Shown: positions 19,487 through 28,729 of the stretch, piece after piece | How positions within the stretch are numbered: position 1 is the first letter of the stretch | Layout: each line of letters begins with the position of its first letter | Made by a program: the position numbers and the translations under genes | The notes under the pieces: generated by a model | The model's input: the letters and a program-made list of their open reading frames with translations, nothing else | The model's database searches: none | What the model was told of the DNA's origin: nothing | Origin: Burkholderiales bacterium | Lineage (GTDB): Bacteria; Pseudomonadota; Gammaproteobacteria; Burkholderiales; Usitatibacteraceae | Direction of reading: 5' to 3' | Length of the DNA: 64,000 nucleotides | Assembly (NCBI GenBank): GCA_025359985.1 | Contig: JANYDB010000020.1 | Span: 1 to 64,000, forward strand

Positions 19487-20899
19487 CTAACCCGCAACCA
19501 AGCGATGAATGTCGTTATAAAAAGCGAAGGCAGTCATGCCCAGCAGTAGTGTTAGCCCGATTTGCTGGCCTATTTCCATGGTGCGTTCAGACACAGGGCT
19601 ACCCTTGAAAACTTCAAACGTATAATACATCAACTGGCCCCCATCCAAGACGGGGATAGGCAGCAAATTGAGCACCCCCAAACTGACGCTGATGAGCGCT
19701 AAAAAACCCAGATACTGCACCCAGCCCATTTGCGCTGATTTGCCTGCATAATCGGCTATAGTGACCGGTCCCGACAAGTTTTTCCATGAAATATCACCCA
19801 TGATCATGCGGCCCATCATCTTCAGGCTAAAAATCGATGTGTCCCAAACTTTGCCCCAAGCGTGGCTGATAGACTCTATCGGGCCATAACGAACGATGGT
19901 GAACAGCCTGGATTCAATAGCCCGGTCGACGTCTGGCTTCACTCCAATGCGACCAAAGGTTTTCCCGTTTTCGGTGACGCTATCCGGGGTTATAACTTTT
20001 TCAAACTGCTTGCCATCACGCTCAATCATAAAAATCAGTGGCTGCCCAATGCTTTTGGAAACTTCTGCCACTAGCTGATCCCAGCGCGAGACCGGGTTGC
20101 CACTGATGGCGATGATTCGATCAGCCGGCCTCAAATCAGCACGCGCAGCGGCACCGTTGACAGCAATCTGATCTACAACCGGAAGGGGCGATAAACGATA
20201 GGGAGTCAGTCCCAATTTGGCCAAAAAATCTTTATCCAGATCTTCTTTGACCAAGCTATCCATCGGCAGCGATTTCACCACGCGTTGACTATTGGCTTTA
20301 CCATCAAGTTGACTGCTGGGTTTAACACCACCTTGTTCGATTTCGATCTCCACCGGCCTATGCTCAACCGCCGCTTCCAATAATGCCATCTGCGCATCGC
20401 CCCAAGTGAATACCTCGCGATTACCCACGCGGATAATAAGGTCAAGTTCTGCAAAGCCGGCTCTCGCCGCTGCGCTGGCAGCCACGGGGGTCGCGACATA
20501 TGGCTTCATGCCAGGCGTGCCCGCCACAAATAAAACCCAGAAAAAAAATGCGGCCAATATAAAGTTGGCAACCGGCCCCGCCATCACAATCAAAATGCGT
20601 TGCCAAACGGGCTTGTTGTTAAATGCGCGTTTTCTTTCCGCACTGGGCGCAGTGGTTTCAGCGCTGCCATCGCGCTCATCTGCCATGCGTACATAGCCCC
20701 CGAGCGGCAGCGCCGCGATGACCCATTCCGTTTGATCCGACCCATAGCGGCGCAGCCACAGCGGCTTGCCAAAGCCGATCGAGAAACGCAGTACTTTGAC
20801 ATCACACCAACGCGCCACCCAATAATGGCCCAGCTCGTGAAAAGTAACCAAAATACCAATGGCGACCAGAAAAGCCGCGACCGTAATTAAAAAATTCAT
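19487..20899 (-). CDS. rseP: Site-2 intramembrane metalloprotease RseP
   Basis: 470 residues. The zinc site HELGHYW is in the first helix (about 22-26), and the second metal ligand region [17 protein letters not shown] is near residue 405. Two PDZ domains lie between, with the substrate site GFGKPLW near the start. It cleaves membrane anti-sigma factors such as RseA and remnant signal peptides. The start overlaps the dxr stop as ATGA. Confidence 0.97.
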   Translation of the reverse strand: MNFLITVAAFLVAIGILVTFHELGHYWVARWCDVKVLRFSIGFGKPLWLRRYGSDQTEWVIAALPLGGYVRMADERDGSAETTAPSAERKRAFNNKPVWQRILIVMAGPVANFILAAFFFWVLFVAGTPGMKPYVATPVAASAAARAGFAELDLIIRVGNREVFTWGDAQMALLEAAVEHRPVEIEIEQGGVKPSSQLDGKANSQRVVKSLPMDSLVKEDLDKDFLAKLGLTPYRLSPLPVVDQIAVNGAAARADLRPADRIIAISGNPVSRWDQLVAEVSKSIGQPLIFMIERDGKQFEKVITPDSVTENGKTFGRIGVKPDVDRAIESRLFTIVRYGPIESISHAWGKVWDTSIFSLKMMGRMIMGDISWKNLSGPVTIADYAGKSAQMGWVQYLGFLALISVSLGVLNLLPIPVLDGGQLMYYTFEVFKGSPVSERTMEIGQQIGLTLLLGMTAFAFYNDIHRLVAG

Positions 20900-22197
20900 G
20901 AGGTTTGGAGCCTAGAAAGAGCCGCTCGTTCAATGACCTTGATGCGCGCAACGGTTCGGGCATACTCATCCGCGGCAATGATCTCGGCCAGAGTGGTCGC
21001 ATCACTGACTGCAACATGTGCAAGCACATCTTCAATCACCGCCGGAATATCGGTAAATCGAAGCTGTTGATTCAAGAACGCTGCGACCGCGATTTCATTA
21101 GCCGCATTGAGCTGTGCTGCCGCCGTACCGCCGCGCCGCATCGCATCGTAAGCCAGGCGCACACAGGGAAATCGCGCTTCATCGAGCGCTTCAAATTCCA
21201 GCTTGCCCGCCTTGGCCAGATCGAGCGTAGGGACGCTGGCGTCGATTCTGTCGGGGAAGCCTAGCCCGTAGGCAATGGGCGTGCGCATATCAGGATTGCC
21301 GAGTTGCGCCATAACTGAGCCGTCAAGGTATTCCACCATCGAGTGAATAATACTTTGAGGATGGATTACAACCTCAATTTGTTCGGGCTGGGCATCGAAC
21401 AACCAGCGGGCCTCAATGACCTCCAGACCTTTATTCATCATGGTGGCGGAGTCGACCGATATTTTTCGGCCCATTACCCAGTTGGGATGGGCGCAGGCTT
21501 CATCAGGCGTGACATTTACCAGCGATGAAATAGGCTTGGTGCGAAATGGCCCGCCGGATGCGGTGAGGATAATTTTCTTGACGCCAACCCGCGCTAATCC
21601 GTCCGCATAGTTACGCGGTAGCGATTGAAAAATGGCGTTGTGTTCGCTGTCAATCGGCAACAGGGTGGCGCGCCCTTGCTTGACGGCGTCCATGAATAAT
21701 TGACCGGCCATCACCAGCGCTTCCTTATTGGCGAGCAGGATCCGTTTACCTGCACGCGCCGCAGCCAGGCTGGGCCGCAAACCGGCAGCACCCACAATGG
21801 CTGCCATCACCATATCGGTATCTCGATGTGCGGCTATAAAATCCAGTGGCGCATTCAACGATAAATCCAGCGACAAATCCAACGACGAGTCTACTAAACT
21901 CGGGCCAGCCGCCAGCACCACAGTTTCCAAACCCAGCTCAGCAAGACGCTGCTTGAGCATGGCGGCTGGGCTCCCCATACCACCAACGCTACTGCCACTG
22001 CCATCGCCACCACCGGGCATGACAGCATAACGCGGTCTGAATATTTTGCATTGTTGCGCCAGCTCCTCCACGCGCGAGTGCGCAGAAAGTGCAAAAACCG
22101 AAAATCGATTGGGATGGCGAGCGATGACATCCAGAGTGCTCACACCGATAGAACCAGTGGAGCCCAGGATCGTAATTTTCTTCACCGATGAGCTCAT
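20896..22197 (-). CDS. dxr: 1-deoxy-D-xylulose 5-phosphate reductoisomerase
   Basis: 433 residues, about 35 more than the usual 398. Second step of the MEP isoprenoid pathway. The NADPH loop [25 protein letters not shown], the metal/substrate site [11 protein letters not shown] and the flexible loop [20 protein letters not shown] are all present, so it should be active. The extra length comes from two low-complexity insertions in the NADPH domain: a Gly/Ser stretch near residues 63-76 and a Leu/Asp/Ser stretch near 108-120, the latter encoded by a 12-bp tandem repeat. Overlaps both neighbours by 4 bp. Confidence 0.97.
   Translation of the reverse strand: MSSSVKKITILGSTGSIGVSTLDVIARHPNRFSVFALSAHSRVEELAQQCKIFRPRYAVMPGGGDGSGSSVGGMGSPAAMLKQRLAELGLETVVLAAGPSLVDSSLDLSLDLSLNAPLDFIAAHRDTDMVMAAIVGAAGLRPSLAAARAGKRILLANKEALVMAGQLFMDAVKQGRATLLPIDSEHNAIFQSLPRNYADGLARVGVKKIILTASGGPFRTKPISSLVNVTPDEACAHPNWVMGRKISVDSATMMNKGLEVIEARWLFDAQPEQIEVVIHPQSIIHSMVEYLDGSVMAQLGNPDMRTPIAYGLGFPDRIDASVPTLDLAKAGKLEFEALDEARFPCVRLAYDAMRRGGTAAAQLNAANEIAVAAFLNQQLRFTDIPAVIEDVLAHVAVSDATTLAEIIAADEYARTVARIKVIERAALSRLQTS
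21859..21894. repeat. Three degenerate 12-bp repeats inside dxr
   Basis: CGATAAATCCAG, CGACAAATCCAA and CGACGAGTCTAC in direct order. They encode the non-conserved [12 protein letters not shown] insertion of Dxr on the minus strand. Unit size keeps the reading frame. Confidence 0.8.
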
Positions 22198-23063
22198 AGC
22201 TTAGCCGTGAGTATCAAGTAAAGACCTGCTATCGGCAGCGTGGATGTAAGCGCATCAATGCGATCCAGAATACCGCCATGCCCTGGCAGCAAGTGACTGG
22301 AATCTTTCAAGCCGACACCACGTTTCATCCATGATTCAAATAAATCGCCCAGTACGGATAGCACACCCAGCACGATGAAAAATCCCAGCAGCCACCAACC
22401 TTGTGCGATTAGCTCAATCGCCCAAGTCTCGCCTCGTGCCAGTGCTTGAGCAGAGCTTATGCGCCACAGGAAAAAATATAACGCGACACCCATTAAGCCG
22501 CCGATTGCGCCTTCAATGGTTTTGCCAGGGCTAATGGCCGGCGCAAGCTTGTGTTTGCCTAGCGCTTTGCCGGAAAAATAGGCCGCGACATCTGCCACCC
22601 AGACAATCAATGCGAACGACAGTAATAGCCACGGACTTTTATCATGAAGCGCCAATAACGATAACCATGTCGGAAAAATAACAATCCAGCCCGTCATTGC
22701 GGTGATCACAACAGAGCGTGGACGCCAAGCTCGCTTTAACCATAACGGCGCTATTAAAAACCAGAAAACTGCCGAGACCGAAAACCCCGCCAAAGCAAGC
22801 AGCCTGAAGTCCAGAAAATCAACTGCGGGTACGTTAAGGTAGGTAAGAAAAATCAACGCCGAGATTAATGCCGAAAGCGCAAAATAAATCCACCGGCTCA
22901 TTTTTTCGGCCTCTTTAAATGAGCAAAAGCGACTCCATTCCCAGCATGCAACCAGCGCAATGCCGAGCGTAAAAATATCCCATGCCCAGTTGGGGAATAC
23001 GAAAAGCGCTACCAGCACAATCGGCAGCATAATTAGCGCCGTGATGATGCGGATTTTTAGCAT
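22194..23063 (-). CDS. cdsA: Phosphatidate cytidylyltransferase (CDP-diglyceride synthase)
   Basis: 289 residues from [12 protein letters not shown]; an ATG four codons upstream (23075) is also possible, but GGAA sits well before 23063. An integral membrane protein with about seven or eight helices. The CDS signature near the C-terminus is clear: [20 protein letters not shown], preceded by [13 protein letters not shown]. It makes CDP-diacylglycerol for phospholipid synthesis. ATGA overlap with dxr. Confidence 0.96.
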   Translation of the reverse strand: MLKIRIITALIMLPIVLVALFVFPNWAWDIFTLGIALVACWEWSRFCSFKEAEKMSRWIYFALSALISALIFLTYLNVPAVDFLDFRLLALAGFSVSAVFWFLIAPLWLKRAWRPRSVVITAMTGWIVIFPTWLSLLALHDKSPWLLLSFALIVWVADVAAYFSGKALGKHKLAPAISPGKTIEGAIGGLMGVALYFFLWRISSAQALARGETWAIELIAQGWWLLGFFIVLGVLSVLGDLFESWMKRGVGLKDSSHLLPGHGGILDRIDALTSTLPIAGLYLILTAKL

Positions 23064-23172
23064 GTGAATTTCCATGTGCCTGAACTATTGCCACCGACGC
23101 AGCAAGTAAAGGCAACCGCAAACGCAATGGGTACTGTTACCAAACCTTCAAGGACCCCAGAGCACTCGGCGG

Positions 23173-23244
23173 CCTTAGGGCTCGTAGAGTCCTTAGGGGC
23201 CGTAGAGGCCTTAGCGACCTCAGGGACCTCAGGGGCCTCAAGGC
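23173..23244. repeat. Degenerate 9/18-bp tandem repeats between uppS and cdsA
   Basis: Two 18-bp units begin CCTTAGGG (23173-23190 and 23191-23208), followed by four 9-bp units: CCTTAGCGA, CCTCAGGGA, CCTCAGGGG, CCTCAAGGC. They fill most of the 200-bp gap between uppS and cdsA, which are otherwise in one tight operon. The array keeps a reading frame open, but no real gene is evident there. Confidence 0.85.
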
Positions 23245-23264
23245 ACTCACGACCACTTAAGCAC

Positions 23265-24110
23265 CTACGCAGCCGTAGCATTCGTGGCGTGAGCAATGTT
23301 GGCGGATTTAAGCTGCTCGCTGGTACGACCAAAACGGCGTTCGCGAGTGCGGTAGGATTCAACGGCTTTAATTAAACTGGCGCGGTTGAAATCTGGCCAT
23401 AGCTCCCCGGTGAAATAAAATTCTGTGTAGGCCAACTGCCACAGCAGGAAATTGCTGATGCGCTCTTCACCACCTGTGCGAATAAACAAATCCGGTTCAG
23501 GCGCAAAATTCATGGCGAGATGCGCGTTGATATCATTCTCTACTATGGCAGCCAACTCTATATTTGGCGGGGTTTTTGAAGCATTTTCGCCCTGCGATGC
23601 CCGCCATTGCTGGTGTTTAAGTGCGCTAGCTTTATTCACTGCCTGCAAAATATCCCAGCGGCCGCCGTAATTAACCGCCACCGTCAAGGTCAGTTTCTGA
23701 TTGTTTTTAGTCAGCTCGACGGCGTTGGAAATCAACTCCACGATACGCGGATCGAACGGTGTTAAATCACCAATCACCTTGAAGCGGATATCGTTGTTAT
23801 GCAGTTTTGCGACTTCCTGTTCAAGCGCACGTAAAAATAGTTGCATCAGCACCGATACTTCTTCGGCAGGACGACGCCAGTTTTCTGACGAAAAAGCAAA
23901 CATCGTCAAATATTCGACGCCTAATTCACCACAGGTTTTCACCGCCTCACGAACCGCTTCAACACCACGTTTATGGCCCGCTACACGCGGCATAAAACGG
24001 CTGCGCGCCCAGCGGCCATTGCCGTCCATGATGATGCAGACGTGACGCGGCACATCGCCTACCTCCGGGATGGATTGGGTTGAACTTAACGTATCAGTGG
24101 GCGCGGACAT
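23265..24110 (-). CDS. uppS: Isoprenyl (undecaprenyl) diphosphate synthase
   Basis: 281 residues. Cis-prenyltransferase that makes the C55 carrier for peptidoglycan and O-antigen. Motifs: [15 protein letters not shown] with the catalytic Asp, the [11 protein letters not shown] substrate region, and [19 protein letters not shown] near the C-terminus. The last about 25 residues ([18 protein letters not shown]) are not conserved and run close to the repeat array after the stop. Confidence 0.97.
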   Translation of the reverse strand: MSAPTDTLSSTQSIPEVGDVPRHVCIIMDGNGRWARSRFMPRVAGHKRGVEAVREAVKTCGELGVEYLTMFAFSSENWRRPAEEVSVLMQLFLRALEQEVAKLHNNDIRFKVIGDLTPFDPRIVELISNAVELTKNNQKLTLTVAVNYGGRWDILQAVNKASALKHQQWRASQGENASKTPPNIELAAIVENDINAHLAMNFAPEPDLFIRTGGEERISNFLLWQLAYTEFYFTGELWPDFNRASLIKAVESYRTRERRFGRTSEQLKSANIAHATNATAA

Positions 24111-24152
24111 GAATAATGGATAAGGGCTGTAAGGAGCAACGGCTTTATAAAA

Positions 24153-24713
24153 CTAAACCGACATTAATTCATGCTCTTTTTCAGCCACCAATTTATCAAC
24201 TTCGGCAATAAAACGGTCCGTTAATTTTTGCACATCATCCTGCGCACGTTTTTCTTCGTCTTCAGAAATGGTTTTGGCTTTGAGTGCGTCCTTGAATGCG
24301 TTGTTGGCATCGCGACGAATATTTCGCACCGCTACTTTGGCATCCTCGCCTTCACCTTTCACGACTTTCGCCAATTCTTTGCGACGCTCCTCGGTGAGAG
24401 CCGGCATCGGCACGCGGATCACATCACCGACCGTTGATGGATTTAAACCCAGATTCGCATCGCGAATCGCTTTTTCGATGGCGGTGCCCATTTTTTTCTC
24501 GAAAGGCTGGACCGTGATTGTGCGCGAATCGGCCAGAATCAAATTGCCCACTTGTGAAATCGGTACCATCGAGCCGTAATATTCAACCTGCACATGCTCC
24601 AGAAGCCCGGTATGGGCGCGCCCGGTGCGCACCTTGTTCAAGCCGTTTTTTAACGACTCAACCGACTTATGCATCTTTTGTTCGGATTGTTTTTTTTGAT
24701 CTGGAATATTCAT
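24153..24713 (-). CDS. frr: Ribosome recycling factor
   Basis: 186 residues, standard length. The start at 24713 ([14 protein letters not shown]) has GGAG 7 nt upstream, better than the longer frame. Conserved blocks: [35 protein letters not shown], and the C-terminal helix with [13 protein letters not shown]. It splits post-termination ribosomes together with EF-G. It follows pyrH in the usual order. Confidence 0.97.
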   Translation of the reverse strand: MNIPDQKKQSEQKMHKSVESLKNGLNKVRTGRAHTGLLEHVQVEYYGSMVPISQVGNLILADSRTITVQPFEKKMGTAIEKAIRDANLGLNPSTVGDVIRVPMPALTEERRKELAKVVKGEGEDAKVAVRNIRRDANNAFKDALKAKTISEDEEKRAQDDVQKLTDRFIAEVDKLVAEKEHELMSV

Positions 24714-24787
24714 TTTCGCTCCTGCATTTTCTGGACATTTTCTAAAACCAACACCCAACTTTATATTTTCTTAAAGCTTATTTTGCA

Positions 24788-25501
24788 CTACGCGTAAACC
24801 AGAGTGCCTTCATCTTCGCCCATTACCACACGCTTTAATGCGCCTGCTTTAAAAATGGAGAATACATTGATTGGCAACTTTTGGTCACGGCACAAAGCCA
24901 GTGCGGTCGCGTCCATCACTTTCAAATTTTTGATAATCGCCTCATCAAAGGTGAGCGTATGGTAGCGCGTTGCGGTTTTATCTGTTTTCGGGTCAGCCGT
25001 GTAAACACCATCAACCTTGGTGGCTTTCAGCACAATATCGGCTTCGATCTCGCGGCCGCGCAGCGCAGCAGCAGTATCAGTGGTAAAAAATGGATTGCCC
25101 GTGCCCGCTGCAAACACCACCACTTTGCCTTCTTCCAGGTAGCGCATGGCCTTGCCGCGAATATAGGGCTCAACCACCGGTTCAATATTGATTGCTGATT
25201 GCACGCGCGGCACCAAACCCGCTTTAGCCAGTGCATCTTGCAGCGCCAGGGAGTTAATCACGGTCGCCAGCATGCCCATGTAATCCGCGGTCGCGCGATC
25301 CATCCCGACAGCGCTTGATGACACCCCGCGAAAAATATTACCGCCACCAATCACGATGCCAATGGCAACACCCATGTTGGCGACTTCTTTGATCTCGTTA
25401 ACGATGCGCTCGATGGTCGGACGGTTGATGCCGAACGCATCGTCGCCCATGAGGGCTTCGCCAGAGAGCTTCAGCAGAATCCGTTGATACTTGGGGGTCA
25501 T
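24788..25501 (-). CDS. pyrH: UMP kinase
   Basis: 237 residues. Hexameric amino-acid-kinase-fold enzyme phosphorylating UMP. The N-terminal [23 protein letters not shown] and the C-terminal GEDEGTLV are typical. The ATG has a strong GAGGAG site 9 nt upstream. The 249-bp space before it, after tsf, may hold its own promoter. Confidence 0.97.
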   Translation of the reverse strand: MTPKYQRILLKLSGEALMGDDAFGINRPTIERIVNEIKEVANMGVAIGIVIGGGNIFRGVSSSAVGMDRATADYMGMLATVINSLALQDALAKAGLVPRVQSAINIEPVVEPYIRGKAMRYLEEGKVVVFAAGTGNPFFTTDTAAALRGREIEADIVLKATKVDGVYTADPKTDKTATRYHTLTFDEAIIKNLKVMDATALALCRDQKLPINVFSIFKAGALKRVVMGEDEGTLVYA

Positions 25502-25750
25502 GGTGGTCGATCTCCTCGTTCGTCATGGATTGATTACTGCTTAAATTTTTGCTTGAATGGCTCAATAAGCTTCAGAAATGAATCAACCATTTCAGCCTTG
25601 CTAATAAAGCACAACCCTAGCATGGGAGCGGGTTTCAAAGCATTTATGCCTTAAACTCCGCACCAATACAGGGGGCATACTTCCGCTTTCAGTGCTACTT
25701 ATGTTCCTACTGCTGTGAATGACTTACGTGCGCTCCACCCTTGATAAGGG

Positions 25751-26641
25751 TTACAGCGCCTTCGCCGCAGCAGCCGCTTCAGCGACTTCAGCTGCAAAAT
25801 CAGTTACTTTTTTCTCAATACCTTCACCCACCAAATAGAGGGAAAAACCATTGACGGCAGCACCTTTTGATTTCATCAGTTGCTCGACAGTCTGTTTATC
25901 GTCTTTCACAAACGGCTGGCTGAGTAACGATACTTCCTTGATAAATTTGGCAATGGAGCCATCGACCATTTTGGCAACGATCTCTGCAGGCTTGCCCGAT
26001 TCGGCCGCCTTGGCGACCGCTACTGCGCGCTCCTTGGCAATATCTTCAGCCGGCACGCCGCTGGCATCGAGCGATTTTGGTTTCGTTGCCGCAATATGCA
26101 TTGCAACGTCTTTAGCCAGCGTGACATCGCCACCGGTCACATCAACCAGCACACCTACTTTTGCACCGCCGTGAATATAGGAGTTCAACAAACCGATTGC
26201 AGCGGTGCGAACGAAACGACGAATTGATACATTTTCACCAATTTTACCAATCAGCGTTTTACGGGTTTCTTCTATCGTTGAACCGTTGTGAGCGAGTGCT
26301 GACAGCGCCGCGACATCAGCCGGATTTTGGGTAGCAACCAGCTCCGCAACGTTAGCGGCGAGCGCCAGAAAATCATCATTTTTGGCCACAAAATCGGTTT
26401 CGCAGTTGACTTCAACCATTGCGCCCAATTTCTGATCGCCTGAAATATAAATCGCCACCACGCCCTCAGCGGCTACGCGTGAGGCAGCTTTGCTGGCCTT
26501 GTTGCCTAATTTCACACGCAAAATTTCTTCGGCTTTTTCCATGTCGCCCGCTGCTTCAGTCAGCGCTTTTTTACATTCCATCATGGGCGCGTCAGTTTTT
26601 TCGCGCAATTCCTTAACCATACCTGCCGTAATATCAACCAT
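25751..26641 (-). CDS. tsf: Elongation factor Ts
   Basis: 296 residues. Nucleotide exchange factor for EF-Tu. The N-terminal domain [19 protein letters not shown] and the [10 protein letters not shown] core loop that contacts EF-Tu are intact. It follows rpsB with an 85-bp spacer containing a terminator-like hairpin. Confidence 0.98.
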   Translation of the reverse strand: MVDITAGMVKELREKTDAPMMECKKALTEAAGDMEKAEEILRVKLGNKASKAASRVAAEGVVAIYISGDQKLGAMVEVNCETDFVAKNDDFLALAANVAELVATQNPADVAALSALAHNGSTIEETRKTLIGKIGENVSIRRFVRTAAIGLLNSYIHGGAKVGVLVDVTGGDVTLAKDVAMHIAATKPKSLDASGVPAEDIAKERAVAVAKAAESGKPAEIVAKMVDGSIAKFIKEVSLLSQPFVKDDKQTVEQLMKSKGAAVNGFSLYLVGEGIEKKVTDFAAEVAEAAAAAKAL

Positions 26642-26688
26642 TGCTTTTTCCTATCCGTCTATCTGAGCCATCAATCATTTGCAGTTCA

Positions 26689-26715
26689 AAAAAAAGGGGC
26701 CGGAGCCCCTTTTTC
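26689..26715 (-). terminator. Intrinsic terminator/attenuator between rpsB and tsf
   Basis: Read on the minus strand: A-run, stem GGGGC / GCCCC with a 4-nt loop, and eight T residues. It sits 12 bp after the rpsB stop. As tsf has to be expressed, it probably ends only part of the transcripts, giving more rpsB than tsf message, as described for rpsB-tsf in E. coli. Confidence 0.85.
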
Positions 26716-26726
26716 CGTTTTCCCGT

Positions 26727-27473
26727 TTACTTCGCGTCGTCTTCTGTGACTTCGACCAGTTCTTCGCCTTCCGGGGCCACCATTTCAGTGATCACGGCAT
26801 TTTTGCCTTCAAGAATCGCGTCAGCCACACCGCGAGCGTATAAACGAATCGCCCGGGTTGAATCGTCATTACCGGGGATGATGTAATCCACACCATCCAT
26901 CGAGTTATTCGTATCCACGATACCGATGATCGGCACGCCGAGCTTCCGGGCTTCTGTAACGGCAATTTTGTGATAGCCGACATCGATCACAAAAATCGCA
27001 TCCGGTACACCGCCCATGTCTTTGATACCGCCCATGGAGCGCTTGAGTTTTTCCAGCTCACGGGAAACCATCAGACCTTCTTTTTTGCTCAATTTTTCAA
27101 TTGACCCGTCTTCAACCATCTGTTCAAGATCTTTCAAACGCTTGATGGAGCCTTTGACGGTTTTATAGTTGGTCATCATGCCGCCGAGCCAGCGGAAATC
27201 AACATACGGCATGCCTGCACGCTGCGCTTCTTCCATCACGATTTCACGGGCTTGACGTTTGGTGCCGACAAACAAAATAGTGCCTTTGTTTGAAGCCAAT
27301 TGACGTACAAACTTGAGCGCATCCTGGTACATCGGGAGCGATTTCTCAAGGTTGATAATATGGATTTTGTTGCGCGCACCGAAGATATACGGTGCCATTT
27401 TGGGGTTCCAGAAGCGGGTTTGGTGGCCGAAGTGGACACCAGCTTCCAGCATTTGACGCATGGTTACTGACAT
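26727..27473 (-). CDS. rpsB: 30S ribosomal protein S2
   Basis: 248 residues from [20 protein letters not shown] at 27473, the standard S2 start; the longer open frame upstream is leader. Signature blocks: [33 protein letters not shown] and [10 protein letters not shown]. First gene of the long operon that continues to rnhB. Its leader is about 170 nt, consistent with S2 autogenous control known in enterobacteria. Confidence 0.98.
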   Translation of the reverse strand: MSVTMRQMLEAGVHFGHQTRFWNPKMAPYIFGARNKIHIINLEKSLPMYQDALKFVRQLASNKGTILFVGTKRQAREIVMEEAQRAGMPYVDFRWLGGMMTNYKTVKGSIKRLKDLEQMVEDGSIEKLSKKEGLMVSRELEKLKRSMGGIKDMGGVPDAIFVIDVGYHKIAVTEARKLGVPIIGIVDTNNSMDGVDYIIPGNDDSTRAIRLYARGVADAILEGKNAVITEMVAPEGEELVEVTEDDAK

Positions 27474-27648
27474 TTGAAATACTCCAAAGTTAAGGTTGGC
27501 CTCCACTCGCTGTAAGCTTAATTCAAAAATGCTGCCCAGAATCAAGACCTTAACGTGTAGCGAGTGTGCGTATTGATGTTGCTTTGATAATGTAACTTTA
27601 GCCCTAGAATATGACCATCTAACCTGAATTGAATCAGATCAGCAGAAG

Positions 27649-27678
27649 ATTATAACCGTAAAACCCGTTAATAATCAA
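27649..27678 (-). promoter_or_regulatory. Promoter of the rpsB operon
   Basis: Minus strand: -35 TTGATT (27678-27673), 18-bp spacer, -10 TATAAT (27654-27649). It is 176 bp upstream of the rpsB start and directs transcription of the rpsB-tsf-pyrH cluster. Confidence 0.7.
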
Positions 27679-27719
27679 TCGCTATTCAACCTACTGCCAT
27701 AGCCTAAGCAAAGTTTGAT

Positions 27720-27846
27720 CAGACATCAACACGACTTAAAAATCATCAAATTCACCGCGGTGCGTAGTTGATTTGTGCTTCGATGCGCACTTTCTTGCCG
27801 CACCTTCGTGCTCACTTTCGTACTATGCCGCGTCAAAGGCTCTTGC
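27720..27846. other. Spacer between divergent rpsB and map
   Basis: The 417-bp gap 27474-27890 carries the rpsB leader and promoter on one side and the map promoter on the other. Within 27775-27825 there is a degenerate repeat of about 13 bp (GCACTTTCTTGCC, GCACCTTCGTGCT). No gene seen. Confidence 0.45.
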
Positions 27847-27852
27847 TATAAT
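27844..27852 (+). promoter_or_regulatory. Extended -10 promoter of map-glnD
   Basis: TGCTATAAT, a consensus extended -10, about 40 bp before the map start. I do not see a good -35, which extended -10 promoters can lack. Confidence 0.65.
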
Positions 27853-27890
27853 TACCCTTTAATTTTTTCTATATTTTCGAGGTAACACCT

Positions 27891-28700
27891 GTGTCATTAG
27901 CATTAAAAAATAGTGATGATATTGCTAGTATGCGCATTGCGGGGCGGCTGGGATCCGAGGTGCTGGATTACATCACCGCCTTTATAAAACCAGGCGTAAC
28001 GACGGGCAAACTTGATCAGCTTTGTCATGACTTTATGGTGAATGTTCAAGGCACCATTCCAGCAACTTTGAATTACGCGCCGCCTGGCCACAAGCCCTAT
28101 CCGGCTTCAAGCTGCACTTCGGTGAACCATCAGGTTTGTCACGGTATCCCCGGCGAAAAAATATTAAAAAACGGCGATATTCTGAATATTGATATTACCG
28201 TCATCAAGGACGGCTACCACGGCGACAATAGCCGCATGTTTTATATTGGCGAGCCCTCTATTCAAGCACGGCGTTTATGCGAAATGACTTACCAGGCCAT
28301 GTGGCTAGGGATTGATCAGGTCAAGCCTGGCGGCACGCTGGGGGATGTCGGTCATGCGATTCAATCATTTGCCGAAAAGAACGGCTATAGCGTGGTGCGC
28401 GAATTTTGCGGTCACGGTATTGGTAAAAAATTCCATGAGGAGCCGCAGATTTTGCATTACGGCAAACGCGGCAGCGGCATGACGATGAAGCCTGGCATGA
28501 TTTTTACAGTTGAACCAATGATCAATGCCGGCCGCCGTGATATTCGTATGCTGGGCGATGGCTGGGGCGTGGTAACTGCTGATCACAGTTTAAGCGCACA
28601 GTGGGAACATACGGTACTTGTCACGGACGACGGCTTTGAAGTATTGACGGTTTCGGCGGGCTCACCGGCGCGGCCAGCCTTAAGCACGGCTAGCGCGTAG
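27891..28700 (+). CDS. map: Type I methionine aminopeptidase
   Basis: 269 residues, starting with GTG (VTG-type start; GAGGTAA about 8 nt upstream). Removes N-terminal Met from new proteins. Metal ligands are visible: Asp in NGDILNIDITVIKDG and DGYHGDNSRMF, His in FCGHGIGKKFHEEP, Glu in FTVEPMINAG and in SAQWEHTVLV. The C-terminal 15 residues are not conserved. Followed by glnD after 29 bp. Confidence 0.97.
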   Translation: MSLALKNSDDIASMRIAGRLGSEVLDYITAFIKPGVTTGKLDQLCHDFMVNVQGTIPATLNYAPPGHKPYPASSCTSVNHQVCHGIPGEKILKNGDILNIDITVIKDGYHGDNSRMFYIGEPSIQARRLCEMTYQAMWLGIDQVKPGGTLGDVGHAIQSFAEKNGYSVVREFCGHGIGKKFHEEPQILHYGKRGSGMTMKPGMIFTVEPMINAGRRDIRMLGDGWGVVTADHSLSAQWEHTVLVTDDGFEVLTVSAGSPARPALSTASA

Positions 28701-28729
28701 TCAATATCGGCGGTACCTGACAGCCATTG

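Noticed and set aside
23057-23362. Open frame of about 100 codons on the minus strand between uppS and cdsA
   Set aside because: It overlaps the uppS 3' end in another frame and is held open by the 9-bp repeats; no family resemblance or ribosome site.
25632-25656. Inverted repeat GTTTCAAAGCAT / ATGCCTTAAAC upstream of pyrH
   Set aside because: Imperfect arms with a length difference, no T-run and no known operator shape; not strong enough to call.
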